Positions 1 to 7,975 of a stretch of DNA of 64,000 nucleotides are shown in pieces. Position 1 is the first letter of the stretch; every line of letters begins with the position of its first letter. The notes below the pieces were generated by a model, which saw only the letters and a list, made by a program, of their open reading frames with translations, was not told the DNA's origin and made no database searches. The DNA lies in the NCBI GenBank assembly GCA_036388555.1, contig DASVRP010000016.1, positions 47,367-111,366 of the forward strand, read 5' to 3'. The stretch comes from UBA4665 sp036388555 (GTDB taxonomy: Bacteria > Patescibacteriota > Saccharimonadia > Saccharimonadales > UBA4665). The position numbers and the translations under genes are program-made.

Positions 1-588
1 GGCGGCGGCTGAGAAGACTGCGATGATAGCGACCGCTACGACGAGCTGGTCGGCCAGCAGTCCTAGCACCAGCACCGCCATGCGTACCTCAAACGGAAAC
101 AAACCACCTGAAAACATCTTGTTGAGTTCCGGATATCCGATCGTCTGGCGCGTCGTCGCCACGATGGCTTCGCCTTTTGCCTTGACGAAGCTGACGCATA
201 TCGATGCACCGCAGGCTGCGACGGCGATCGCTGCATATGTCGGATGGCTGCCTGATGCAAAAAGATACGCAGCTGCGGTGTACAGCAGGACTTCCTTGAA
301 GCGGTCCGTCGAAGCATCGAGGAATCCGCCGCTATTGGTCACCATCTGCTTCAGTCTGGCCAGCTCTCCGTCGAGCGTATCGAACAATCCGAATATGATG
401 AGTGCTATCCCACCTACTATCAGGTGGTCTGTGGCTATCAGCAGCGCGATAGGTATATGCATCGCAAATCCGAAGTACGTGACTGCATTGGGTGTCACTC
501 TGCCACCGGACAGCTTGTCCAGCATACGGGCTATTTGTTTCATACCACGGCGCGTCAGCGTCCGTACCGATGCTATCGAGGCATTCAT
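1..588 (-). CDS. CDP-alcohol phosphatidyltransferase, partial (C-terminus beyond left edge)
   Basis: Integral membrane enzyme family that moves a phosphatidyl group from CDP-diacylglycerol (or a CDP-alcohol) to an alcohol acceptor in phospholipid synthesis. Reading the minus strand from the ATG at 588 gives 196 codons that run off the window. The full family signature is present around residues 75-101: DTLDGELAR, then a glycine, then D and D (pattern DxxDGxxARx8GxxxDxxxD), and it supplies the metal-binding aspartates. Hydrophobic segments flank it. A TATACT box lies 8 bases before the ATG, fitting a leaderless start. The acceptor (glycerol phosphate, inositol phosphate or another) cannot be read from the sequence. 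The family assignment is firm; the substrate is not. Confidence 0.88.
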   Translation of the reverse strand, partial: MNASIASVRTLTRRGMKQIARMLDKLSGGRVTPNAVTYFGFAMHIPIALLIATDHLIVGGIALIIFGLFDTLDGELARLKQMVTNSGGFLDASTDRFKEVLLYTAAAYLFASGSHPTYAAIAVAACGASICVSFVKAKGEAIVATTRQTIGYPELNKMFSGGLFPFEVRMAVLVLGLLADQLVVAVAIIAVFSAAA

Positions 589-596
589 TACTGCTC

Positions 597-602
597 AGTA
601 TA
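597..602 (-). promoter_or_regulatory. -10 box (TATACT) for the phosphatidyltransferase
   Basis: TATACT on the minus strand, 8 bases before the start codon at 588. It is one of the recurrent leaderless-type promoters of this window. Confidence 0.5.
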
Positions 603-690
603 CCTCAACATCGCCCAAAGTCCGCCTATGTATGCGACCATACACGGGTTATCACCTGTTGACAGTCAATTCAGACATCCAGAAGTTAAA

Positions 691-1329
691 TTAAATATTC
701 AGAACAATCGCCACCCCGGTTTCAGGCTTCAGGAATGTGATATCATGTGCCGCAAACGCTTTTTCGAGTATTTCATACATCTGCTTTCGGGCTGCATCAC
801 TGTAGTGCCAATCATGCACCGGTATGATATATTTCGGTTTAAGTTCCAGTGCCGTTTTGACAGCCTGCACCGTGGACCCCCAAGGCGCGGTTACCGGCAG
901 AGCTAAGACTGGCTTCGTCTCATGGAAATCGTGGCTATCGCCAGGGTCGGTCAACAGATCAAGATAATGAACGCCCCGTTGCTGTGGCACTTGAAATAAA
1001 GGTTCGACATCGGCATGCGGTGATTCAAAGAGGGTGATGCCCGGAGTTTCCTCGCTCACCGCCTCGATGCCAGCCTCTTTCAGCTGGGCGCACACCTCGA
1101 CGGTCGCCGTGATACGGACATCCGGGAACTTGTCGGCCAGCTGTCGTATCAGCGGCAGGCTCATATGGTCTGCATGGTTATGCGTGATGATTATATTATC
1201 AAGAAATACGAGTGAACCGACATCGATAGCGGCTTCGCTCATCACACCAGGGTCGAACAATGCCGTCCGGTTGACGGGTGCCGGCATCTCGACCAGCAGG
1301 CAAGAATGTATGAGTTTAGTAATCTTCAT
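691..1329 (-). CDS. MBL-fold metallo-hydrolase (UlaG-like)
   Basis: Cytoplasmic metallo-beta-lactamase-fold protein of 212 residues. The metal-binding motif H50-N-H52-A-D54-H55 is clear; further metal ligands are expected around D165 to H171 (PVHDWHYSD at the C-terminal third). Size and the opening 'MKITKLIHSC' resemble UlaG-like/UPF0173 hydrolases, which act on phosphodiesters or lactones; the substrate here is unknown. A good ribosome site (GGAGGG, about 7 bases before the ATG) supports the start at 1329. The gene has its own upstream region containing a palindrome and CIRCE-like half-sites (1362-1411), so it is probably regulated separately from sipW upstream. Confidence 0.8.
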   Translation of the reverse strand: MKITKLIHSCLLVEMPAPVNRTALFDPGVMSEAAIDVGSLVFLDNIIITHNHADHMSLPLIRQLADKFPDVRITATVEVCAQLKEAGIEAVSEETPGITLFESPHADVEPLFQVPQQRGVHYLDLLTDPGDSHDFHETKPVLALPVTAPWGSTVQAVKTALELKPKYIIPVHDWHYSDAARKQMYEILEKAFAAHDITFLKPETGVAIVLNI

Positions 1330-1361
1330 GGGAAGCCCTCCTGACCGGTCATACAGAATAC

Positions 1362-1411
1362 AGTGCTAACTATAGTTACACAACCCACTCGCAGCTGTAA
1401 GAATTAGCACT
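1362..1411. promoter_or_regulatory. Inverted repeat and 12-bp palindrome upstream of the MBL hydrolase
   Basis: AGTGCTAA at 1362-1369 and TTAGCACT at 1404-1411 form a perfect 8-bp inverted repeat, 34 bases apart. Inside lies the perfect palindrome TAACTATAGTTA (1367-1378), which contains a possible -10 TATAGT on the minus strand. The half-sites equal those of the CIRCE element but in the reverse arrangement. Candidate repressor operator. Confidence 0.4.
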
Positions 1412-1424
1412 GGCCGCATGGCTG

Positions 1425-1967
1425 CTACCAGGGATAGGCATACAGCCGGTAATGACTGGTGTGGTAGTGCCGTACCAGGCGCCGGATCTCGCTGCTACAG
1501 ATGATCAGGGCCGGAGCATACACCATCGCTGCCAGCCCGCCCGGTTGCCGCATGAAGTCCAGTATGAATCCAGTAAACTGGACGTGCTGTACCGCTACAC
1601 CGACGATGCGGTCAGGCGTGATCGGCGGGTCGGCAACAGTCAAGGCGTCACCTTTGGTAGTCACCGTGCCTGCCTGCTGGTTGATGCTGACGATCCGGTG
1701 CGTAATGATGACATCATCGCTGCGAAGGCTTCGGTAACTGATGACATCTCCCTCACGTATACCGGGCAACCTACCGGACGCCGGTGCGTAGGGCCGGACC
1801 AGTACCGCTTCACCCGGCATGATCACGGGTTCCATACTACCCGTCTGAACGCTGAATATGTGCAGGCCTTGCAGGCGGGCATACCCCAGTAGTGCCGCCA
1901 TCAGGAGCAGGACGGCAACGAGCAATCCTACCAGGCACTTAGCTGAAATGTAGATTGCCCGCCGCAT
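1425..1967 (-). CDS. sipW: Signal peptidase I, SipW/ER type
   Basis: Membrane-bound signal peptidase that removes signal peptides from exported proteins. It has an N-terminal membrane segment (about residues 9-30), then QTGSMEP with the nucleophile Ser44. The general base position is His (ITHRIV, His90) instead of the Lys of bacterial LepB. This Ser/His arrangement, with GDALTVADP near residue 107, marks the ER/archaeal type, known in bacteria as SipW. A second hydrophobic stretch lies near the C-terminus. It starts 37 bases after the stop of the TasA-like gene and is probably co-transcribed with it; in Firmicutes SipW processes TasA/CalY proteins, so that gene is the likely substrate. Confidence 0.87.
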   Translation of the reverse strand: MRRAIYISAKCLVGLLVAVLLLMAALLGYARLQGLHIFSVQTGSMEPVIMPGEAVLVRPYAPASGRLPGIREGDVISYRSLRSDDVIITHRIVSINQQAGTVTTKGDALTVADPPITPDRIVGVAVQHVQFTGFILDFMRQPGGLAAMVYAPALIICSSEIRRLVRHYHTSHYRLYAYPW

Positions 1968-2004
1968 ATCTCTAGCGCTCCGTTCCTTATCGTCGCCCGC
2001 AGTA

Positions 2005-2619
2005 TTACTGGGCGACCACCGTACCGTTGAACGTCAGGTCGATACCGCCGACCGTAGCCGTCGTGCCAGTGAAGGCATCATCGTCCATGGTGACCTGGGT
2101 CTTGAACTGGGCAACCGCCCCGCCGGCCAGGCTGTCGGTGATCGCAGTGCCGCCGGTGGTGTGTGCCGAGACAAGTGAGGCCAGTGACAGTTTCTGGGTG
2201 GCGGTGGTATCTACACGGGTAAATACCAGAAAGACCTTGGTGAGGTCGACATTGGCAGTATTAGCCGGTGTTGAGCTTACGGCGACCTTCAGGGCCATCG
2301 GGGCGGCGCCGAAGTTCTTGAGATAAAACGAGTTGCCGTCAGTCGGTGATGGCGTAGCACCCGGGATGATGTTGCTAAAATTGAAACCGGCGCGGGTCGC
2401 TGAGAATGTCGAGGCCGAGCTGCCGATCTTCAGGTCGGCGGTCGCCGTCGAAATCGTGTTGCCGGTCAGTGTCGCCGCCTGGCTCTGCAGTGCAGCATAC
2501 GTCACTCCCGTCGCGAGCACGGCGACCGCCGATACGACCATAATGGCTCTCGCCATCGGCTGTACACCCCTGTTACGAAGCCATGTTGATATAGAGTTCC
2601 CCTGCTTGTTGCGCTTCAT
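2005..2619 (-). CDS. TasA/CalY-like secreted protein with SipW-type signal
   Basis: Secreted protein of 204 residues. A basic N-terminus is followed by a membrane segment (about 22-44) and then the pattern seen at SipW cleavage sites of TasA, CalY and camelysin: 'AATLTGNTISTATADLKIG'. The remainder is Thr/Ser/Ala-rich beta-type sequence with a spacer-like 'FSNIIPGATPSPTDGNSF'. In Firmicutes this family forms biofilm fibres or surface proteases; which applies here is not known. It is the first gene of a two-gene unit with sipW. SD-like GAGGGCAG lies before the ATG. An AT-rich upstream region carries the perfect dyad at 2685-2703. Confidence 0.72.
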   Translation of the reverse strand: MKRNKQGNSISTWLRNRGVQPMARAIMVVSAVAVLATGVTYAALQSQAATLTGNTISTATADLKIGSSASTFSATRAGFNFSNIIPGATPSPTDGNSFYLKNFGAAPMALKVAVSSTPANTANVDLTKVFLVFTRVDTTATQKLSLASLVSAHTTGGTAITDSLAGGAVAQFKTQVTMDDDAFTGTTATVGGIDLTFNGTVVAQ

Positions 2620-2684
2620 ACTACTGCCCTCATTTAGATTGATGCGGCAATAATGTCACCAGCATTGAGCTTACGCCAAATTAA

Positions 2685-2703
2685 TTGTTAACTTTTTTAA
2701 CAA
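2685..2703. promoter_or_regulatory. Perfect 7-bp dyad upstream of the TasA-like/sipW unit
   Basis: TTGTTAA-CTTTT-TTAACAA, a perfect 7+7 inverted repeat about 70 bases upstream of the TasA-like start. The stretch 2685-2830 is much more AT-rich than the surroundings and separates two divergent genes. A candidate operator; a short hairpin is also possible. Confidence 0.4.
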
Positions 2704-2843
2704 CACGATATATTGCGTCCAAGCACAAGTACTACGACACAATATGCATTAAACACTCAATTCAAAAATTCATGATGATAATTGTAATTTTCATATATTT
2801 GACTGTATTATCACAATATTAATTTACGTAGGAGGATTCTTGT

Positions 2844-3260
2844 ATGAAATATGGGGCAAGAGAACTGTATCCATTCGAAATCGCCCGGGAAGTAGCTGTC
2901 GCATCTGTTAGTCTTAGTGGCGCACACGAAATCCATGAATTGGATGAATTTGTAAGTGAAGTTAGTGGAGTCGATATAGGATACGCACGTGAAGGCCTCC
3001 AGGATGCTTACGACAGGAGGCAGATTTTCCGTACTCAGGATGGTGTCGATGTAGCTATATACTCACTGAATGAAGATAGTTTCGAGACCGCACGGCTTGT
3101 GAACGCCCCTGAGATACCGTTGGCTCATGGAAAGACCGTGCCAAGAAATGTTTTGGCACAAATTGTTAGGAATAAGAATATCGCTGACGCTGGCGGCGAG
3201 ACGTCCGGGGATGCCTCAGACTTAGCCAGGGAGCTCATTGAGCTTATACATAAGGATTAA
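2844..3260 (+). CDS. Hypothetical protein, 138 aa
   Basis: I do not recognise this protein. It has 138 residues, is acidic and soluble, without signal peptide or membrane segment. The N-terminal half looks like a small helical domain ('VSEVSGVDIGYAREGLQDAYDRRQ'-like spacing of helices, partly resembling a winged-helix), followed by a short strand-rich part ending in 'LARELIELIHKD'. The start is well supported by GTAGGAGG 12 bases before the ATG, one of the few strong Shine-Dalgarno sites in the window. It stands alone, divergent from the tasA-like/sipW unit across an AT-rich spacer and convergent with the helicase gene, and its codons are more AT-rich than its neighbours. Confidence 0.6.
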   Translation: MKYGARELYPFEIAREVAVASVSLSGAHEIHELDEFVSEVSGVDIGYAREGLQDAYDRRQIFRTQDGVDVAIYSLNEDSFETARLVNAPEIPLAHGKTVPRNVLAQIVRNKNIADAGGETSGDASDLARELIELIHKD

Positions 3261-3297
3261 TTGAGCACAAGCCGCAAACTAGCTTTGATTACTTTTC

Positions 3298-4905
3298 TTA
3301 CATTTCCATGACGGCGTCTTCGCCGAAATGTTTGACGAGCCGGGCCTTGATGGAGCCAGGCTGGCGGCCGAAAGTCTTTGACAGCTCCTTGAGGGATTTT
3401 GCCTTACCCCCTTCGAACACTTCCATAAGCTTGGCGTCGTCGGCCTTTGACCAGGGCTTGAAGGCGTTGGGGTAGGTCTGGCGCATGACGGCCAGCTTGT
3501 CGCCCCAACCGCCCTTGCCGGTGGCACCTGCAGAAGCTTTGGGGTTCAACTTCTCGGCGGCGGCCCGTTCAAGAGCGCGCTGGCGCAGGTGTTCGAACCG
3601 TTCAGCATCCTGGGCAGATTTGCGGCGCAACTGCTTGTCTATCTCTAGGGCTTCTTCGCTGATGCGCAGCGCCATCTGGTTGATGCCGACCAGGCTGAGG
3701 TTGTCGAGGCGGCGGACGCGCGACAGCGCCACATACCCCATACCTTCGACGAAGGCCCGCCGCAGATCGACACGGGCAGCGTCGAGGGTCATCCCCTGGG
3801 ACTTATGGACGGTGATCGCCCAGGCCAGGCGCAGCGGTATCTGGGTGATGGATGCCCGTTTCTTGTTGCCGTCGCGGAGCTCCCAGGTCTCCGGCTCCAT
3901 GGTGATGCGGCGGCCGCTGTGGAACTCGACGACCGGATATTCGGTGCCCTTTTCAAAGTCGACGACGGTGCCGAGAGATCCGTTGGCGTAACGCTTCTCG
4001 GCGCTGTTGCGGATCGCCATGACCAGGGCACCCTTCTTGAGCACCAGGGTGTCCAGCGCCAGGCAGGAACGCTTCAGGGTCTCGACATACTGTTCCTTGC
4101 CGGTAGTGACCATCTCATAATAATTCTCACCGCCTGCGATGCTTTCGAGCCGGGACCGGTTGATGCGGTCGACGTCGATATTGACGGTATGCAGTTCCGT
4201 CGCCTCGATGGCGTGGCCTTCCGGGCCGGTACCAAGGTCGGCATCGACCCGCTTGAGCAGCATCTCGGCATGACGGCGGCGGACGTCGCCGGCCCGCATG
4301 GCATTCAGGATTTCCAGGAAATCATCGTCGTCCTGGCGGTGCTGCTCCTCGAGGTAACAGATGACAGGGTCGAATTCTTCCCAGACCTGTGACGTGACGA
4401 CGAAACCGCCGCCGCGAGAGTCCTGGCGGTTGACCGGCGGCAACTGGAAGAAATCACCACATAATATGACTTGGATACCACCGAACGGCCTGTCGGGCTG
4501 TTTGCGGACGCGCCGGGCGACCTCATCGACCATGTCAAGCCGGTAATCGTGCAGCATCGAGATTTCATCGATGATCAGTATGTCCGTCGATTCTATGATG
4601 TCGCGGCGGCCCTTCAGGAGGTGTTCGTCGAACTGGGGGTGCAGCTGGTCGGATATGCCGATACCGCTCCAGGCGTGGATGGTGTTGCCGCCGAGATGTG
4701 TGGCAGCCAGCCCCGTGGTGGCCGTCACGGCGACGTACTTGCCACGTGATTTTGCGCGGCGGATAAATTCGTTCAAAACATATGTCTTACCCGATCCGGC
4801 CGGGCCGGTCAGGACGACATTATGGCCCTCCGCCATTATTTCTAGTGCTAATGCCTGATCCATATCTCTATAAGTATACAGTCCTGTCGCCTGTTGGTGT
4901 ACCAT
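3298..4905 (-). CDS. Pif1-family DNA helicase with C-terminal DNA-binding-like domain
   Basis: Superfamily 1B helicase (Pif1/RecD-like), expected to unwind DNA 5' to 3' using ATP. Visible motifs: Walker A GPAGSGKT (34-41), Walker B LIIDEISML (about 110), motif III GDFFQLPP (about 150), motif V AITVHKSQGMTLD and motif VI YVALSRVRRLDNL. After residue about 430 comes a charged linker, then a Myb/HTH-like tail containing 'RQPGSIKARL', a combination seen in many bacterial Pif1 proteins. Length 535 is normal. It is divergent from pheA, the two start regions overlapping (ATG at 4905 versus 4913). Family firm; cellular role (G-quadruplex or replication-fork work) inferred. Confidence 0.88.
   Translation of the reverse strand: MVHQQATGLYTYRDMDQALALEIMAEGHNVVLTGPAGSGKTYVLNEFIRRAKSRGKYVAVTATTGLAATHLGGNTIHAWSGIGISDQLHPQFDEHLLKGRRDIIESTDILIIDEISMLHDYRLDMVDEVARRVRKQPDRPFGGIQVILCGDFFQLPPVNRQDSRGGGFVVTSQVWEEFDPVICYLEEQHRQDDDDFLEILNAMRAGDVRRRHAEMLLKRVDADLGTGPEGHAIEATELHTVNIDVDRINRSRLESIAGGENYYEMVTTGKEQYVETLKRSCLALDTLVLKKGALVMAIRNSAEKRYANGSLGTVVDFEKGTEYPVVEFHSGRRITMEPETWELRDGNKKRASITQIPLRLAWAITVHKSQGMTLDAARVDLRRAFVEGMGYVALSRVRRLDNLSLVGINQMALRISEEALEIDKQLRRKSAQDAERFEHLRQRALERAAAEKLNPKASAGATGKGGWGDKLAVMRQTYPNAFKPWSKADDAKLMEVFEGGKAKSLKELSKTFGRQPGSIKARLVKHFGEDAVMEM
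4900..4905 (+). promoter_or_regulatory. Possible -10 box (TACCAT) for pheA
   Basis: TACCAT ends 7 bases before the ATG at 4913. This would give a leaderless message and exclude the in-frame ATG at 4904, which lies inside the box. Confidence 0.35.
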
Positions 4906-4912
4906 GTTAGGT

Positions 4913-5764
4913 ATGAAGATAGCAATCCAGGGCGCCGAAGGCTCATTCCACCATATCGCGGCCGAGCATTACTTTGAGAAAGCCGCTGAAGTGGAGCATG
5001 ATTACGTTTACTGCGACACCTTCGCTGCCGTCTTCGCGACCCTGGCCGCACACGTCGCCGATGCCGCTGTCATCGCCATCGAGAATTCATTGTACGGTTC
5101 GATCGCCGATGTTTATGACGGGTTACAGAAGTATAAGTTCTGTATCACCGGTGAGATCGTCGAGCGCATCCACCAGAACCTGATCGGCTTCCCGGGCACC
5201 GATATGAAGGATATTGAGCGCATCTATTCGCACCCCGTGGCCATCGCACAGTGCGCCCATTATCTGGCAAGCAAGTTCCCGGGAGTCCAGGTGATCGAAC
5301 ACCAGGACACCGCAGCTGCCGTCGCCGACATCAGACGCCGCGGTGACCACGCCGAAGCCGCTATCGCCGGCAGCTTCGCTGCCGATCTGCACGAGATGGA
5401 GATCCTGCAGGCAGAGATACAGGACGAACAGCTCAATTACACGCGGTTCATCGTCATCGACCAGCGGAAAGACAAGGCGGAGGAGCCTGCAGCTGACGCC
5501 GATAAGGCGTCGCTGATCATAACGACCTCGCACGAACCTGGGTCCCTGCACCGCGCACTCGGTGTGTTCGCCGAGGTAGGCAGCAACCTGACCAAGCTGC
5601 AGTCGCGACCGATCCCTGGCAAGGTCTGGAAATACCAGTTCTATCTGGATGTCGGCATATCACCGGACACGCTCACGTCGGCCATCGCCAAGCTCAAGGA
5701 GCAGGAATGCGTAGTCACGAACCTCGGTACATATACGGCCGCGACGACACTGTACGAAGACTGA
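4913..5764 (+). CDS. pheA: Prephenate dehydratase with ACT domain
   Basis: Converts prephenate to phenylpyruvate, the penultimate step of phenylalanine synthesis. The protein has 283 residues. Residues 1-180 form the PDT catalytic domain with the conserved NYTRF motif (Thr about 177); residues about 200-275 form an ACT domain with 'GSLHRALGVF' and 'LQSRP', matching the GALxxxL and ESRP phenylalanine-binding motifs, with Gln in place of Glu. No chorismate mutase domain is fused. I prefer the ATG at 4913 (MKIAIQG) over 4904. None of the neighbouring genes belongs to aromatic amino acid synthesis, so the enzyme appears isolated here. Family assignment is firm. Confidence 0.9.
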   Translation: MKIAIQGAEGSFHHIAAEHYFEKAAEVEHDYVYCDTFAAVFATLAAHVADAAVIAIENSLYGSIADVYDGLQKYKFCITGEIVERIHQNLIGFPGTDMKDIERIYSHPVAIAQCAHYLASKFPGVQVIEHQDTAAAVADIRRRGDHAEAAIAGSFAADLHEMEILQAEIQDEQLNYTRFIVIDQRKDKAEEPAADADKASLIITTSHEPGSLHRALGVFAEVGSNLTKLQSRPIPGKVWKYQFYLDVGISPDTLTSAIAKLKEQECVVTNLGTYTAATTLYED

Positions 5765-5783
5765 TCAGAAGTTCGAGCAGTTA

Positions 5784-6452
5784 CTATCCTCTATGCAAAG
5801 CTGTTGCCGCCATACCCTCAATAATTTCCGCATGCTTCAGCTGTTGGTCGAGTGATCCGGTTATTTCGGTCGCTGCCGCTTCGCGGGGGTGGCTGCGGAA
5901 CATCGCCCATCCGGTGTCCGGCTTACTGGCTGCCAATGTGACATACTCCGGCAAGACCGACAGGCCGTCCAGATCGAGCATCGTGTAGCGGACTGCCGCT
6001 TTGCAGGCTGTATCAGCTTGCTTCCGCCTAAGGTCGTAACAATAAGCCGCCACTTCGACGAAGTCGACGTTGCCGGTATCTTTGACAGATGGGTATGGCG
6101 CCTCGGTCACTGTTTTGATCGTATACATCTTATTTCCGGAAACCCGCTTGGTCTCAACAGTATTGACGAGCGTCTGGCCCGCTTTCGGCTTAGCGACTAC
6201 CGCGCCGCTGAGAGATCTTAATGCGACACTATGCGCTGCGTCATCCGTACGCAGCGCGATCCGCTGGCTCTGAAGCTCTACATGCGACGCCGCCGTACTG
6301 ACGTTATCAGACGATAGCTGCCCTACATCCTCAGCGCCGCCAATCGTGGCACATGATGCCAGGCTTAGCGCGAGCACTCCGGCGCTTGCCGCGTTTCTGT
6401 ATAGCATACTTCTGGATACTGTACGTTTCTCAAGGGATGTGTCTGTATGCAT
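5784..6452 (-). CDS. Putative lipoprotein
   Basis: Probable lipid-anchored secreted protein of 222 residues. A basic N-terminus ('RSMLYRN') is followed by a hydrophobic stretch and lipobox LASC, placing the modified cysteine near residue 34. An internal ATG (6407, MLYRN) would give a more typical lipoprotein signal length and may be the true start. The mature part has no motif I know; it contains a tryptophan-poor beta-type region with 'SVLPEYVTLAASKPDTGWAM'. Convergent with pheA, 19 bases apart. Function unknown; the lipoprotein call rests on the lipobox alone. Confidence 0.6.
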   Translation of the reverse strand: MHTDTSLEKRTVSRSMLYRNAASAGVLALSLASCATIGGAEDVGQLSSDNVSTAASHVELQSQRIALRTDDAAHSVALRSLSGAVVAKPKAGQTLVNTVETKRVSGNKMYTIKTVTEAPYPSVKDTGNVDFVEVAAYCYDLRRKQADTACKAAVRYTMLDLDGLSVLPEYVTLAASKPDTGWAMFRSHPREAAATEITGSLDQQLKHAEIIEGMAATALHRG

Positions 6453-6532
6453 GTCAAGACCTTACTATCTATCAGGTTTCATGTCAAATGCTTCGAACAG
6501 AACTTAGTAAACCGTTATATTCCTATCCAATA

Positions 6533-7849
6533 TTAGCTGAGCTCACGTAGGATGCCGGCGTTCTCGTCCTCTTCGGTCGGCTTGAGCTCGCGTTTCTTCT
6601 GGATCTCGTATCGGATGCCGGTCATGGGGCTTTCCATGTAGTCATCGTTCAGCAGGTTGACGAACTTGGTCATGTCCTTACTGTCCATGATGATAATCGC
6701 ACCAGCATCGTCCTGCATCAGGCCGATGTCCAGTTCATCTGACCGGTCGATGATATCCTCCTGCTTGACGGTACTCGGCTCCAACTTCTGTAATTTCTTG
6801 ATGACACCGCGGTTGCCTTTTATGAGACTTTGCACTGATTCGCCGTCGGAAAAGCTCAATTTGAAATTTTCTTCGATTTCCCGAACTTTTACTTCGGCGA
6901 TGCTGGCCTCTTTGGCGTCGTAGCCGAACAGCGCTTTGAGCTTCGCCTGGCTGAAGACGTACATATCCTGGTCGAGTACCAGCAGCTGGTTGTCACTGGG
7001 AACGCGCAGGGCGGCGTCGGCGTCGAACTGTACGAACTTATCGTTGCGGATCATCCAACCGGTACTTCCCTTCATGACCTGGGACTGGGGAAGCTGTTTG
7101 ATGACGTAGAACTTCATCGGCATATCGCGGTGGCTGCAGCGGGCGACGATACCCTTGATGCGTTTGATGTCATGCTCTTCCTCTTTGAATATCTCAATCT
7201 CGCGTTCCTGGGTCTTCAGCCAGTTGAGCATCTCCTTAGCTTTTTCAACTTTGTGCAGGCGGGTACGCATCAGGACGTTCTCCTCGGACTCAGCATCTTC
7301 GAACCCGCGGATGATAAGGCCGTTGTCGGCCCCCTCCAACATATATTCCAGGATCTCGTCGATGAACAGCGGCTCGAGCTGTTTGGTGAGCTCGGCTGTC
7401 ATATTGGTGCGGTAGACGACGTTGTTCTTATTGAAGAAGAACAGCTCGATCTTCAGTTCATCCTTGTACTGTACAAGGTTGTTAGCCCAGGCGAAGACGT
7501 CGGTCTCCTTGTAATTATCCAGTTCAGCCTGGTCGGCGGCGGTGATATCTGCCGGGATGGCGCCCGGGATCTTCTTGGTCTTCGGCTGGGGCGCGACAGG
7601 CTTCTTGGCCGGTTCGTCCTCACCCTCAGTGGGCTGGTCGGCTTCAGCCGTGTCAGCTTCATCAGCGGCGGCGTCATCGGTATCCTCTGTCTCGAATTCG
7701 TCGGGTTCCTCGACATGCATCTCGGACGCATCGTCGGCAGAGATTTCGCCGGGCGCTGCGGACAGGCGGTCTTCCGGCAGGTCGCCGACCGCTACTTCGT
7801 CGTCATCCGGCTCAAGTCCTGCATCTGTTACGACTTTGTCTGGTTCCAT
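6533..7849 (-). CDS. DUF4868 (KwaB-like) domain protein with acidic N-terminal extension
   Basis: 438 residues. Residues 1-110 are low-complexity and very acidic (Asp/Glu/Ala/Pro), ending in a KKPVAPQPKTKKIPG linker. Residues about 115-425 resemble DUF4868, the fold of KwaB from the Kiwa anti-phage system: an opening strand 'ELKIELFFFNKNNVVY', a central 'LLVLDQDMYVFSQAKLKALF' strand/helix segment, and the diagnostic ending 'FVNLLNDDYMESPMTG' followed by RYEIQKKREL. KwaB binds DNA and works with membrane protein KwaA. No KwaA-like four-helix membrane gene is adjacent; the flanking genes are a lipoprotein and a YdcF-like protein. The family call rests on remembered sequence pattern, not a search. 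A role in defence is inference. Confidence 0.62.
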   Translation of the reverse strand: MEPDKVVTDAGLEPDDDEVAVGDLPEDRLSAAPGEISADDASEMHVEEPDEFETEDTDDAAADEADTAEADQPTEGEDEPAKKPVAPQPKTKKIPGAIPADITAADQAELDNYKETDVFAWANNLVQYKDELKIELFFFNKNNVVYRTNMTAELTKQLEPLFIDEILEYMLEGADNGLIIRGFEDAESEENVLMRTRLHKVEKAKEMLNWLKTQEREIEIFKEEEHDIKRIKGIVARCSHRDMPMKFYVIKQLPQSQVMKGSTGWMIRNDKFVQFDADAALRVPSDNQLLVLDQDMYVFSQAKLKALFGYDAKEASIAEVKVREIEENFKLSFSDGESVQSLIKGNRGVIKKLQKLEPSTVKQEDIIDRSDELDIGLMQDDAGAIIIMDSKDMTKFVNLLNDDYMESPMTGIRYEIQKKRELKPTEEDENAGILRELS

Positions 7850-7975
7850 GATATGCCCGCTCCATCCATTTGGATTTATGTTATAAAAATAAACGTAAAC
7901 TCGATTATAGTCCTTATTCTAGCGGATAATCCGTGACAGCGCCGCAAAATACTGCTGTAAAATTATCCAATCAGA

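Noticed and set aside
1362..1411. A true CIRCE (HrcA) operator
   Set aside because: Half-sites are in reversed order and 34 bases apart instead of 9; retained only as an unusual inverted repeat.
7130..7936. 268-codon plus-strand frame opposite the KwaB-like gene
   Set aside because: Hydrophobic composition is an antisense artefact of the acidic coding strand; no homology pattern visible.
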